Positions 7,980 to 17,080 of a DNA stretch of 47,876 bases are shown in pieces. The translations under genes were made by a program, and so were the position numbers. How positions within the stretch are numbered: position 1 is the stretch's first letter; every line of letters starts with the position of its first letter. This stretch comes from Chromatiaceae bacterium (GTDB lineage Bacteria; Pseudomonadota; Gammaproteobacteria; Chromatiales; Chromatiaceae), in the NCBI GenBank assembly GCA_028277905.1, contig JANQFI010000143.1:1-47876 (forward strand). The letters run 5' to 3'. The notes beneath the pieces are model-generated. The model made no database searches, was not told the origin of the DNA, and saw nothing but the letters and a program-made list of their open reading frames with translations.

Positions 7980-8600
7980 ATGGCATACGTCAACACCCTG
8001 TCGGACTTCGCCGCGGCACCGGGCGGCTGCTGCGCGGACGCGAAGGCCAGGATTGCAACAACCCCCGCGCCGACACGGCCGCGTCCCCCCTTCTTCCGCT
8101 GGCGCGAAGAATGGTGCGTCGGGATCGACGCACTGGATCGGGACCGCCGCGCCCTGGCGGCCATCCTGAATTACATCGCGCTGCGCTTCGCCGTCCCCAC
8201 CAGCGATGCCCCCGGCGCCGACCTGATGTCCAATGAGCGGCCTGGTCGCGAGCCGTCCGCGCTGCGCTACTGGTTGAACGCGCTGCGCGGGCGCGCAAAG
8301 GAGCACTTCGCCCGTGAAGAGGCCCTGATGCGGACCACAGACTACCCCGATCTGGTGGAGCACGCGGGCGAGCATGCGCTGATGCTCGCGGAATACACGG
8401 CGCTGGCGCGCGACGTCGTCGCCCGCGGCGAGGAAGGGCTGCGAATGGAAGACCTGGAGGCGATGAAGCACTGGTTCATGGGCCATGTGCTGGACATGGA
8501 CACGCGGCTGGGCCATTACCTGCGCCGGAACGGCATCAGCACACTGCGATTGCGATCGATCCAGCCAATACACGGGTCGCAGGAACCCGTACAGGTGTAG
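7980..8600 (+). CDS. Hemerythrin-like protein with one ligand replaced
   Basis: 206-aa protein with a bacteriohemerythrin core (WREEWCVGIDALDRDRRAL, then KEHFAREEALM, YPDLVEHAGEH, HWFMGHVLDMD). Hemerythrins bind O2 at a di-iron site with five His, one Glu and one Asp. Six ligands can be placed here: His109, Glu113, His128, His132, His169 and Asp174. At the first, normally His in LDxQHRxL, the sequence reads Arg56 (codon CGC, one base from CAC). There is an extra loop between helices A and B (residues 70-98). GGAG lies 8 nt before the ATG. O2 sensing, iron storage or a monometal site are all possible. Confidence 0.85.
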   Translation: MAYVNTLSDFAAAPGGCCADAKARIATTPAPTRPRPPFFRWREEWCVGIDALDRDRRALAAILNYIALRFAVPTSDAPGADLMSNERPGREPSALRYWLNALRGRAKEHFAREEALMRTTDYPDLVEHAGEHALMLAEYTALARDVVARGEEGLRMEDLEAMKHWFMGHVLDMDTRLGHYLRRNGISTLRLRSIQPIHGSQEPVQV

Positions 8601-8646
8601 CAGGAATCAGGCGCCAGCCTGCCAACCCCATGCCATGGGCTGACGC

Positions 8647-9972
8647 TCAGCGGGCGGCCGTGTGCTGCGGCTGGGCCTCGCCCAGAGCCGCCTCGTTGTC
8701 CGCAACGCCCGTGTCGAGGCCGCCCGCATCGAGGCACCCTGCGGGCCCTGCCGCGGTTGCGGTGAGGTCCGCGGCATGCCGGCGCGGCGCTCGGGCGGGC
8801 GCATCCCCCTCGCCACAGACCCGTGCATACAGGCCCAGCATGCGCTCGGCCATGGCCTGCGCCGACCAGCACTCGGCATAGGGTCGTGCACGCGCGGTGA
8901 GGGTCGCCCGCAGCTGCGCATCCGTGAGCAGGCGGACGGTCTTGGCGGCAAAGTCCTGCTCGTCGTCCAGGGCGATCAGACAACCTTCGCCATCGCAGAG
9001 CACCTCGCGGGTGCCCATCTCCGCAGTGGCCACTACTGGCGTGCCGAGCGCCAGGGACTCCAGCAGCACCAGCCCCTGGGTCTCGGTGCGCGACGCGAAC
9101 ACCAGGGCGTCCGCCGCGGCATAGCAGCCCTCCAGCGAGCCGTCGCGGTTCAGATAGCCCAGGAAGCGCAAGTTCTCCTGGAGCCCGAGACGCCGCGCCA
9201 GGCCCTCGAGCTGCCGCTGCGCCGGCCCCTCCCCCGCGATGGCCAGCAGCACCTCCGGCACGGCGGCACGCACGTGCACCAGCATGCGCAGCAAAAAATC
9301 GCAGTTCTTTTCGAACGCCAGCCGCCCGACATAGGCCAGCAGCGGGCGCTCCGGCGGGATGCCGTACGCACGCCTGAAGCCCGAGCCATCGCCGCGGTGG
9401 AACTTGTCCAGATCGATGCCGGTGGGCACGATCTCGGCGAGGGTGCGCACGCCATAGCGGATGAGCACCTCCAGCATGGCCTCGGAGGGCACCGCCACGG
9501 CGTCCACGTCACCGCACTGGGCCGCGGAGAAGTGCCGTGCCACGAAGCGCATCCAGGCCCCAGGCACCAAGGGCACGTACTTGTCGAGGTATTGCTCAAA
9601 GAAGGTATGATAGCTGGCCACCACCGGCACCTTGAGCCTGCGCGCCAGCGCCTGGCCCGCATAGTGGGCGATGAAAGGGGTGTGGATGTGCACCAAGTCG
9701 AAGCCGGCAGCCGTGAGCCGGGATTGGTGCCGGCGGATGCGCCCCCAGCGGATGATCCGGTCTTCGGGATCGAACGGAAAATACCGCGACGGCAGCCGGA
9801 TGACCTCGAACGGCTCGGCCACCGCCTCCCCATAGTCCGCCTCCCCGTAGTCCGGCGCCAGCAGGGTCACCTCATGCCCCAGACCAATGAACTCCCGCGC
9901 GAAGGTCTGGATGGACGTGGAGACGCCGTTGACCCGCGGGAAGTAGACGTCGGAGATCATCAACACGCGCAT
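8647..9972 (-). CDS. GT4-family glycosyltransferase
   Basis: 441-aa retaining GT-B glycosyltransferase. The N-terminal acceptor domain starts MRVLMISDVYFPRVNGVST and includes HIHTPFIAHYAG. The C-terminal nucleotide-sugar domain has VPTGIDLDKFHRGD, AYVGRLAFEKN and the E-x7-E region SRTETQGLVLLESLALGTPVV. The pattern resembles lipid glucosyl- and mannosyltransferases of the PimB/MgtA/diacylglycerol-glucosyltransferase group, but donor and acceptor cannot be read from sequence. ATG 9972 is preferred to ATG 10029, which would overlap the divergent gene. The last ~55 residues are Ala/Gly-rich and unconserved. Confidence 0.9.
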   Translation of the reverse strand: MRVLMISDVYFPRVNGVSTSIQTFAREFIGLGHEVTLLAPDYGEADYGEAVAEPFEVIRLPSRYFPFDPEDRIIRWGRIRRHQSRLTAAGFDLVHIHTPFIAHYAGQALARRLKVPVVASYHTFFEQYLDKYVPLVPGAWMRFVARHFSAAQCGDVDAVAVPSEAMLEVLIRYGVRTLAEIVPTGIDLDKFHRGDGSGFRRAYGIPPERPLLAYVGRLAFEKNCDFLLRMLVHVRAAVPEVLLAIAGEGPAQRQLEGLARRLGLQENLRFLGYLNRDGSLEGCYAAADALVFASRTETQGLVLLESLALGTPVVATAEMGTREVLCDGEGCLIALDDEQDFAAKTVRLLTDAQLRATLTARARPYAECWSAQAMAERMLGLYARVCGEGDAPARAPRRHAADLTATAAGPAGCLDAGGLDTGVADNEAALGEAQPQHTAAR

Positions 9973-10027
9973 GAATCGCAGAACGCGGCCGGGCCGCGCT
10001 TCCAAGCCACAGGAGAAAGACCATTCC

Positions 10028-10429
10028 ATGGTACCAGCACCGCCGCCGCATCACCGCGCCAAGCGTCCGCAAGTCGTTCACGCGCGGGTTGCCGTCTGTG
10101 TCGGCCTGCTCGCCGGCAGCCTGCAGATGGGGGTGGCACCCGGCGCAGAGCGGAGCCTCTGGGGCTACGGCGTACGCGGCTGCGATGCCTACCTGACCGC
10201 GGTGACCCATGCGGACGCCGGTGACGCCGCGGAGCTACAGCGCTACGAAGATTGGCTCACCGGCTTCGTCTCGGCGCTGAACCTCGCCCTCGGCGAGGAA
10301 GTCCTGCGCGGCTCGGGGCTGGAGGAGGCAATGCTCGGCACGCGCGAGTACTGCCGCAGGCACGGCGACAAGGACTTCTTCAATGCGGCCATGGCTCAGC
10401 TGCGCGGGCTGAGCGCTCAGCGGCGATAG
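10028..10429 (+). CDS. Small secreted protein, unknown function
   Basis: 133 aa with an N-terminal hydrophobic segment (VAVCVGLLAGSLQMGVAPGA) consistent with export. The mature part has a conserved-looking pattern: GVRGCDAYL, EDWLTGFVSALN, then TREYCRRHGDKDFFNAAMAQL, with two cysteines placed for a disulfide. This W-x-x-G-F/Y-x-x-A-x-N and late Cys layout occurs in small periplasmic helical proteins with HdeA- or Rap1a-like folds; that comparison is tentative. A good Shine-Dalgarno (AGGAGAAA, 10011-10018) decides the start at 10028. Divergent from the glycosyltransferase with 55 bp between starts. Confidence 0.7.
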   Translation: MVPAPPPHHRAKRPQVVHARVAVCVGLLAGSLQMGVAPGAERSLWGYGVRGCDAYLTAVTHADAGDAAELQRYEDWLTGFVSALNLALGEEVLRGSGLEEAMLGTREYCRRHGDKDFFNAAMAQLRGLSAQRR

Positions 10430-10549
10430 CCTGCACCTTGCCGGGGCGTCCGAACAAGCCGCACGGCGCCTCCCGCAAGTGTCCCAGGGCCGCCCCAGCA
10501 CCTCAGCGTCAACCCGAGCCGCGGTAACAGCCCTTGGCTGCATCGACCC

Positions 10550-13312
10550 CTACTCCGGCAGCGACCCTAGCAATTCCTGCACGCCATCGGCCCCGGCAAA
10601 GGACCTATCCGCAATCGGCAACAGCACCTGCCGCGCCGCCTCGGACGCACCGGCTGCGACCAACGCCCGCGCGTAGCTCAATGCCACCTCGGCATTCGTG
10701 GGCATGGCTTCGTGAGCGCCACGCAGGGTCTCCACGGCCGCCGCCGTCTTGCCTGCCGCTAGCTGGGCCAGGCCCAGGGTGTCGGCGATGGCCGGAGCAT
10801 TGGGTGCCCCCTCTCGTGCACGCTCTGCATAGGTCAATGCCTCCCGGGGCGAGCGCTCCAGCAGCAGCAGAGCCAGGTTGTTGAGCGCGACCACGTCCTC
10901 CGGTGCCCGGTCCAACACCTCCTTGTACGCGGCGATCGCGGCACCCGTATCGCCGCGCTCGGCGAGCAGCTGTGCGAGCCGCCGACGCGCCGTCCCGTCT
11001 TCTGGATGGTCCGCGAGCCAGACCTCGGCAGTGCGGCTCGCAGCGAGTGAGTCCCCAGCCGCGTGTTGCTCGCGCATCAGCAGCTCCACAAACCGGGGAT
11101 CGCTGGCCGCCGTCGCCTCGATGTCCCGCAATTGCTCGACGGCAGCATCCCGATCCCCATGCTCGCGCAGGTCCCGCGCCCGAAATAGGCGCATCAGGGC
11201 CGGGTGGCCGCCGGTCAGCTCCAGACGCTCCAGCAAACGCGACCGGGCAGCGGTGTCGCGGGTTGCATCCAAGACCGCCGCAATGGCCTGGACGGCAGCG
11301 CCGTCCTCCGGGGCCAGCTCGAAGCCCTGCACCAGGGCTTCCGCAGCGGTGGCGGGCCTGCCTGCGGCCGCCAGCACTCTGGCCAACTGGTACCTCGGCA
11401 ATGCCTGGTCGGGAAGCGCCTGCACCAGGGACTCGTAGGTCCGCGTCGCCGCATCCAGATCGCCGGTCTTGAGCTCCGCGGCCGCACGCTCCTGCAACAG
11501 GGCGGCGTCGGCGACCGTCCCGAGCGGTAGGGCCTGCAGCAACGCCACGGCGTCCTCGCTGCGGCCGAGGCTCTGATAGCCGCGAGCGAGGTTCCGCCGC
11601 AGTTCCAAGGAGCTCGGCGTCCGAGACAGCGCGTCCTCCAAGCGGCGAATGGCCGCATCCGTGTCGCCGGTTGCGACCTCCAACTGTGCAAGCCCCAGGA
11701 TCACCCTGGCGTTTGCAGGGGCTTCCGCCAGCAGCCCTTCGTAAACGGCCCGAGCCGCGTCGCTGTTCCCATCCGCCAGCTCCAGCCGCGCCAGATTCAA
11801 TCCAGCGTCGACGAACCCGGGGTCGATGGCCAGGGCCAACTCCAGCGCCGTGCGGGCCCCGCCATGGTCGCCGACTCGCGCGCGTGCGGCGGCGGCGGCG
11901 ATCAGGGCATAGGGGTTGTCGGGGTGCTGCGCCAAAAAGGCATCCGCCGCGCGCAGGCCAGACTGCGGGTCGTCCTCCGCGGCGGCGAGACGCACCCGCT
12001 CCAGCAGCGCCGAGACGTGGTCCGGCTGCCGGGCCAGTGCGGCAGCCAGCTCTTGCACCGCGGCGGCACTGTCACCCTTTTGCATCAGCGCCTTGGCGAG
12101 CTGCACGCGCAGGTCAGGGTCATCGGGGCTCGTCTCGACCACCCGGCGCAGGAGGTCCACCGCGCCGTCCACATCGCCCTGCAATAGCCGCACGCTGCCA
12201 AGCGCCCTTGACACGTCCGCGGCCGGGTGCTCGGCCGACAACAGCGCCTCCAGCACCTGCTCGGCCTCCTCGAGCTCGCCGAGGGCGGCACGGGCTTGCG
12301 CGAGCAGCAGGCTGCCACGCCTGGAACCGGGGACGGCCTCCAGGTGGGTCGAGAGGTACTCCAACGCCCGTTCCGGCAGGTCCGCGGCAAGTGCAGCCTC
12401 GGCCGCAAGCAGGGTCGCGCCCGGATCTCGCGGATTCCTGTCGAGGAAGGGCTCTACCCGCGCCAGCGCCAGGGCGTAGTCGCCCCGCCGCGCGGCCAGC
12501 TGCGCGTCGGCGTAATCGAAGCCCAGAAATTGCGAGAACCGCTTGCGACCGGCATCGATGTCCTTGCGGGCGGCATCCAGCTCGCCAAGCTCGATTCGTG
12601 TCAGGGCACGCAGGTAGTAGGCCCACCAGTTCTGTCGAGTGCTGACCAGTGCATCTGTCAGCCACCGGTCGGCGTCGGCGAACCGGCGGTCGGCCATTGC
12701 CAGCTCGGCGGCGGCCATCAACAGGTCCGCCTCGTTCGGTGCCAGTGCCAGCGCCTGGTCCAGGGTCGCTCGGGCGCGCTCTGGTGCGCCCAGGGCGGCC
12801 TGCTGCCGCGCGCGCTCGATCAATGCCGCCGCATTGTCGGGCGCGATCCGCAGCGCCTGGTCCAGGATGAGCTGCGCCTGCTCCATGTCGCCAAGCCCAC
12901 GGTAGGCCTCGGCACGCATCGCCAGCAGCTCGGCGCGCGCCTGCGGATCGGCGGCACCGGGCCCTGTGGACGCGGCATCGAGCGCGCGCGCGAACGCGCG
13001 CTGTTGGAGCAGTGCCTCGATCATCAGCGGGCCGACCTCGGCCGCCGGTGCGCCGGCACCGAGGGCGCGATTCAGGGCCTGCTCCGCGGCTGCACCCTGG
13101 CGGAGATCGAGGTGAACCCGGGCGAGCAGCAGGCGCGCGTCCACGCCATCCGGTCGCGCCTGGATGATCGACTTGAGCGTCACCATCGCCTCGGGGAGCG
13201 CGCCGTCGCGCCAGTAGCGTTGCGCGGTGGACAGGTCTTGGATAGCGGCCGTCTCGGTTGCCCAGCAGAGCAACAGGGCGATCAGGCCAGGGATCGGGAT
13301 CGAGCGCATCAT
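10550..13312 (-). CDS. prsT: PrsT-type TPR protein of PEP-CTERM/exosortase systems
   Basis: 920-aa exported TPR protein. After a signal peptide (IPIPGLIALLLCWATETAAI) it is TPR units almost to the end, many matching A-x-x-x-L-x-x-A-L...P (e.g. AQLILDQALRIAPDNAAALIERARQQ). Length, the opening TAQRYWRDGALPEAMVTLKSIIQARPD and overall repeat style match the PEP-CTERM TPR family PrsT (TIGR02917), usually encoded with EPS and exosortase genes. The PEP-CTERM protein just upstream supports this. Family members are often lipoproteins; here I see no lipobox. GAGG precedes tandem ATGs at 13312/13309. No exosortase (xrtA) or prsK/prsR in the window. Confidence 0.85.
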   Translation of the reverse strand: MMRSIPIPGLIALLLCWATETAAIQDLSTAQRYWRDGALPEAMVTLKSIIQARPDGVDARLLLARVHLDLRQGAAAEQALNRALGAGAPAAEVGPLMIEALLQQRAFARALDAASTGPGAADPQARAELLAMRAEAYRGLGDMEQAQLILDQALRIAPDNAAALIERARQQAALGAPERARATLDQALALAPNEADLLMAAAELAMADRRFADADRWLTDALVSTRQNWWAYYLRALTRIELGELDAARKDIDAGRKRFSQFLGFDYADAQLAARRGDYALALARVEPFLDRNPRDPGATLLAAEAALAADLPERALEYLSTHLEAVPGSRRGSLLLAQARAALGELEEAEQVLEALLSAEHPAADVSRALGSVRLLQGDVDGAVDLLRRVVETSPDDPDLRVQLAKALMQKGDSAAAVQELAAALARQPDHVSALLERVRLAAAEDDPQSGLRAADAFLAQHPDNPYALIAAAAARARVGDHGGARTALELALAIDPGFVDAGLNLARLELADGNSDAARAVYEGLLAEAPANARVILGLAQLEVATGDTDAAIRRLEDALSRTPSSLELRRNLARGYQSLGRSEDAVALLQALPLGTVADAALLQERAAAELKTGDLDAATRTYESLVQALPDQALPRYQLARVLAAAGRPATAAEALVQGFELAPEDGAAVQAIAAVLDATRDTAARSRLLERLELTGGHPALMRLFRARDLREHGDRDAAVEQLRDIEATAASDPRFVELLMREQHAAGDSLAASRTAEVWLADHPEDGTARRRLAQLLAERGDTGAAIAAYKEVLDRAPEDVVALNNLALLLLERSPREALTYAERAREGAPNAPAIADTLGLAQLAAGKTAAAVETLRGAHEAMPTNAEVALSYARALVAAGASEAARQVLLPIADRSFAGADGVQELLGSLPE

Positions 13313-13449
13313 TGAGCGCCTCGGGGCTCACCAGCTGGGCACGAGCAAGCCAGTATAGGACAGGTGCGCACAGGTGCTGGATTGCGCGACCGCCACCGAC
13401 GACTTGGACACCAGGACGCAGGGGGCACCAGCGCAACCAATGCCCGGAC

Positions 13450-13477
13450 AAAGAAATACGGCGCCCGCAGGCGCCGC
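13450..13477 (-). terminator. Rho-independent terminator after the PEP-CTERM gene
   Basis: On the minus strand a GC-rich hairpin (CGGCGCC, 4-nt loop, GGCGCCG) is followed by TATTTCTTT. It lies about 60 nt downstream of the stop at 13539 and would separate the PEP-CTERM gene from prsT. Confidence 0.75.
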
Positions 13478-13538
13478 TTCTCTGTCGCTGCCGCCCCGCC
13501 GCCGGCGCGGCGTTGGGCAATCCGGGCCAAGGCGCCGA

Positions 13539-14228
13539 TTAGGCGCGCTTCATGCGGCGACGGGCCGCGAATCCCACCAGACCGGCGCCAAGCAGCGCGA
13601 GAGTCCCCGGAACTGGTACGACGGGAGGCGTCGGACGCGTTTCCACAAACTCGATGGAACCGTCGAACCCGTCATCCGGTGAGGTCAATGCCATGACGAT
13701 CGACGTAACGGCCTCGAAATCGATGGACCCGCTGAAGCCGGCGAAAGGCACGAAGAAGTCGTTTCCGGAGGCGCCGTCCGGGAACATCTGCGTGATGCTG
13801 CCCGTGTTTCCGCCACCCATGACTGTGAAAGTCACGTTGAGCCGGTTGTCGATCGGCACCGGAATACCGAGGAAGAAGCCGTTTGCCTGGCCGGTGTCTG
13901 TCAGATCGGTGGACGCCATGTCGTCCCAGGTGACCAACAGCGAAGTCGTCGCGTCGTCGGCGTTGTTGATGTTGAGGATGTCATTGGCGCTCGGGATGGT
14001 CACGACGGTCGTGCCGGCCCCGGTGAGCATCTCAAGGTCCATGTCGCGCGTGCCGCCCAGGATTCCGGCACCATTTTGACTGCCGGAGTCGGTATCACCG
14101 GCACCGGTTACGTTGAGACCGGGGAAATCGAGCTTGCCCGTCGCGAAGTCGTCGATGGTCAGGGCCTTTGCGGTACCGCCAGCGACCAGGAAGGCCCCTG
14201 CGGCAAAGGTCGTCAAGATCTTTCTCAC
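13539..14228 (-). CDS. PEP-CTERM sorting domain protein
   Basis: 229-aa surface or secreted protein. Signal peptide (MRKILTTFAAGAFLVAGGTAKA), then a Gly/Thr/Asp-rich beta-sandwich-like body without recognised enzymatic motifs, and a C-terminal sorting signal: VPVPG (204-208), the hydrophobic TLALLGAGLVGFAA and the basic RRRMKR. In PEP-CTERM proteins this tripartite tail is processed by exosortase; PVPG in place of PEP is a common variant. The start is GTG at 14228 with GGAG 7 nt upstream. Base composition is less GC-extreme than neighbours. Paired with prsT; no exosortase is encoded nearby. Confidence 0.9.
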   Translation of the reverse strand: MRKILTTFAAGAFLVAGGTAKALTIDDFATGKLDFPGLNVTGAGDTDSGSQNGAGILGGTRDMDLEMLTGAGTTVVTIPSANDILNINNADDATTSLLVTWDDMASTDLTDTGQANGFFLGIPVPIDNRLNVTFTVMGGGNTGSITQMFPDGASGNDFFVPFAGFSGSIDFEAVTSIVMALTSPDDGFDGSIEFVETRPTPPVVPVPGTLALLGAGLVGFAARRRMKRA

Positions 14229-14434
14229 TGCGTTACTCCAGTTGACTCGTTCTGATTCGCTTTGATTCGTCTGGCGTCACCGACCGCAAGCATCCCTTCC
14301 CTCAAGTCGTCGCTGATAGCGCGCTGCAGCCCGTCTGCTTGGCATGACCCCACCAGGGGATGCCTCGGCGCTACCCATTCTCAGGCTCATGGCTAGGGCT
14401 GGCTCGAAGCGCGAGCCCGGGCCGGGCTTCGATA

Positions 14435-14450
14435 CGCACGATTCAAGCCA
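14435..14450 (-). promoter_or_regulatory. Possible sigma54 -24/-12 site upstream of the PEP-CTERM gene
   Basis: On the minus strand TGGCTTGAATCGTGCG has the GG-N10-GC spacing of sigma54 promoters, with good TGGC and TGC elements but weak outer bases. It lies about 207 bp upstream of the GTG start. PEP-CTERM genes are under PrsK/PrsR/RpoN control in some floc-forming bacteria, which makes it plausible but unproven. The rest of 14229-14875 shows a GC-rich palindrome at about 14405-14430 and no supported gene. Confidence 0.3.
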
Positions 14451-14875
14451 TAAACTACAAGATTTTGTTCCAAAAAGATAATCATCTGGCTTGCGCGGCT
14501 CACCTTGGCGGCAATGCGGCACAACTGTAAAGCAAGCTGACACCGAGACCCCGCGCGGAAGGCCAAGGGCCTGCCCCATCATGCCCGCACACACCCCGAT
14601 GAGCGCAGGGTCGGCCTCGAGCTAGATGCCAACCCTCTGCAAGGTAAAACTTTTCACCCGATGAACGGGCCCCATCGCAGGCTGCGCACCCTGTTGCGCA
14701 TACTTTACAGTCCAGAGGCCAGGCTCGATGCCGCACAGACGAGCCCCGACGCAGCTCGTCCTGCTGCTGGCGAGTCGGACGCGCTTGGGTGCCGGCCTCG
14801 CCGAATCGGGATCCGCTCGCCAACCGCTGGAGGCACTGCTCGACGCGCCCAGGGCCCAGGCGTTCAGGCCATTGC

Positions 14876-14897
14876 GGGCCGGCATCTATGCCGGCCC
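14876..14897 (-). terminator. Perfect hairpin centred on the EF-G paralog stop codon
   Basis: Arms GGGCCGGCA and TGCCGGCCC (9 bp each, no mismatch) flank a 4-nt loop that holds part of the TAG stop (14886-14888). No T-run follows on the minus strand, so it is not a classic Rho-independent terminator. It could stabilise the 3' end or act as a weak terminator. Confidence 0.4.
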
Positions 14898-17045
14898 AAG
14901 GTCGGACCCCATATCGAAGCGCGCGAATTGCATGCTGAACTGCCCGCGGCCCCGGGTGAGGCTTCGTAACTCAGTGGCATACCCCAGCAGCCCCGACAGC
15001 GCCGCCTCGCAGGCAACGACGGCACTACCGTCGGCGCTGTCGGTGGAGCGGATGGCGGCGTGGCGCTGTTGCAGGTCGCCCAGGACCGCGCCCAAGTTCT
15101 CATCCGGCACGATCACTTCCACGTACATCACGGGCTGCAGGGTGCAGGGGCCGGCCTGCGCCAGCGCCTTGCCCAGGGCACGGGCGGCCGCGGCCGCCAG
15201 TGCGTCCGGCGAGCTCTGCTGGCCGAACAGCTCGACCTGCTTCAGCCTGACCTCGACATCGTCCACGGGTGCGCCGTGCAGCGGGCCGGCGGCGAGGCCC
15301 TGGGTGAGGCCCTGGCGCAGGGCATCCGACTGCTCGGGCATGAGCTCAACACCCAGGGGCCGCACTTCCGGCGTGACGACCGAGCTGTTGCCCGCGCCGC
15401 GCGCGGCGGGGCGCACATGCACGGTGGCGCCGGCCGTCAGCTCGGGGTGCTTGCCGTCAGGCGTCGCGGGACGACTATAGACACAACCGACACTCGCCTG
15501 GCGGGTGACGCTTTCGCGCAAGGCCACGGCCGGCCGGCCACTGCGCACCGCCACCCCGAACTCCCGCCCCAGGCGCTCCAACACGATCTGGAGGTGCAGC
15601 TCGCCCATACCGCGCAACAGCCGCTGGCCGGTGTCCAGGTCCTCGCTGACCACGAGCGTCGGGTCCTCCTGGGTGACCTTGTCCAAGGCGTCCAGCAGAC
15701 GCTCCTCGTCGGTGCCGGCACCGGGCTCGACGGCAAGACTCAGCACCGGCTGGCGCGCCTCGATACGCTCCAGCAGTAGCAGGTGACCGGGGTCGCACAG
15801 GGTATCTCCGGTGCCGGCGTGGCGCAGTCCCGCCAGCAGCACGATCTGCCCGGGCTCAGCGACATCGAGTCGTTGCTTGCGGCCGGCGTCCGTGTCGAAA
15901 ATGCGCGCCACCTGCTCGCGCACAGTGCGCCCATCCAAGGCGACGAAGGCCAATTGGTCGCCCGGCCGGAGCCGATTGCGGTAGACGCGCGCGAAGCAAT
16001 GCCGGCGCCCGTCCCAGAGCTGTACCTTGAACACCAGTGCCGCGAACGGCCCGGTGTTGCCCAGCACGACCTCTTCCCTACCCCCGTCGGGGAGCCGGGC
16101 CACGGCCGGCGGGCGGTCGAGCGGTGCCGGCAACAGGTCCACCACGGCATCCAGCAGCGGCTGCACGCCGATGTTGCGCAGCGCACTACCGGCGAGGCAG
16201 GGAAACAGCGTCCCGGCGAGCGTGCCCTGGCGCAGCGCCGCGATCACCGCCGCCGGGTCCGGCTCCTCGCCGGCCAGCACCTGGTCTGCCAAGGCCTCGT
16301 CGGCGTCGGCGGCGGCCAGCAGCAGGGTCTCGTGCAGCGTGGCGCAGTGTTCCCAGAGGTGCGCCGGGCAGGGCTCGCTCGTGACTGTCTCGCCCTGTTC
16401 GCCGCCGAAGCGCACCAGGGTACGATGCAACAGGTGCACCACCGCGTGCTCCTCCCCCCCCTGCTCATCGAGCGCCGGAGCCGTGAGCGCAACCGGCGTG
16501 ACATCGAGCTTGTTGCGGATGCTCTCCAGCGTACGTGCGAAGTCCGCACCCGGCCGATCCATCTTATTGACGAAGAAGAGCACGGGCAGGCCGAAGCGGC
16601 AGCGCTGCCGCCACACCGTCTCGGTCTGCGGCTCCACGCCGCGCACGCCGTCCAGGACGATGATTACCCCATCGAGGACGCGCATGGAGCGCTCCACCTC
16701 GATGGTAAAATCGACATGTCCAGGTGTGTCCACCACCTGCAGCACGTGCTCGCGCCAGGGTGCCTTGGTGACCGCGGCGGTGATGGTGATGCCGTGCCGC
16801 TGCTCCTCCACCATCCAGTCCATGTGGGCAGCACCGTCGTGCACCTCGCCCATCTTGTGCGAGGCGCCGGTGTAGAACAGCATGCGCTCGGTGAGGGTCG
16901 TCTTGCCGGCGTCCACGTGCGCCGCAACGCCGATGTTGCGCACCGACGAGAGCTTTGCGGGTCTCCCGCCCGTCTTGATCCCGGCCTGGGTCCCCATCTT
17001 GGTCCCAGCCTTGGCTCCAACTTTGGTTTTGGCGTGGCGGCTCAT
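14886..17045 (-). CDS. Elongation factor G paralog
   Basis: 719-aa translational GTPase with full EF-G architecture. G1 HVDAGKTT (43-50), G2 HGITIT, G3 DTPGHVDF, G4 NKMD and G5 GSAL; then domain II (FKVQLWDGRRHCFARVYRN), domain III (GMGELHLQIVLERLGREFGV) and domains IV/V (VMYVEVIVPDENLGAVLGDL). It resembles the secondary EF-G/ribosomal-protection group more than the housekeeping FusA: it stands alone rather than in the rpsL-rpsG-fusA-tuf operon. An unusual basic N-terminal tail of repeated K-x-G units precedes conserved sequence at about residue 35; ATG at 17000 would shorten it. Divergent from the transpeptidase by only 35 bp. Confidence 0.9.
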   Translation of the reverse strand: MSRHAKTKVGAKAGTKMGTQAGIKTGGRPAKLSSVRNIGVAAHVDAGKTTLTERMLFYTGASHKMGEVHDGAAHMDWMVEEQRHGITITAAVTKAPWREHVLQVVDTPGHVDFTIEVERSMRVLDGVIIVLDGVRGVEPQTETVWRQRCRFGLPVLFFVNKMDRPGADFARTLESIRNKLDVTPVALTAPALDEQGGEEHAVVHLLHRTLVRFGGEQGETVTSEPCPAHLWEHCATLHETLLLAAADADEALADQVLAGEEPDPAAVIAALRQGTLAGTLFPCLAGSALRNIGVQPLLDAVVDLLPAPLDRPPAVARLPDGGREEVVLGNTGPFAALVFKVQLWDGRRHCFARVYRNRLRPGDQLAFVALDGRTVREQVARIFDTDAGRKQRLDVAEPGQIVLLAGLRHAGTGDTLCDPGHLLLLERIEARQPVLSLAVEPGAGTDEERLLDALDKVTQEDPTLVVSEDLDTGQRLLRGMGELHLQIVLERLGREFGVAVRSGRPAVALRESVTRQASVGCVYSRPATPDGKHPELTAGATVHVRPAARGAGNSSVVTPEVRPLGVELMPEQSDALRQGLTQGLAAGPLHGAPVDDVEVRLKQVELFGQQSSPDALAAAAARALGKALAQAGPCTLQPVMYVEVIVPDENLGAVLGDLQQRHAAIRSTDSADGSAVVACEAALSGLLGYATELRSLTRGRGQFSMQFARFDMGSDLGPA

Positions 17046-17080
17046 CGAATTGACGAACGACTCATCGGAGAAAACTGCGA

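Noticed and set aside
11671-12645. Long plus-strand frame opposite the TPR gene
   Set aside because: Pro/Arg-rich shadow; the minus strand encodes regular TPR repeats.
14277-14870. Several short open frames between the PEP-CTERM and EF-G genes
   Set aside because: No conserved pattern, no ribosome binding site and composition typical of random GC-rich DNA.
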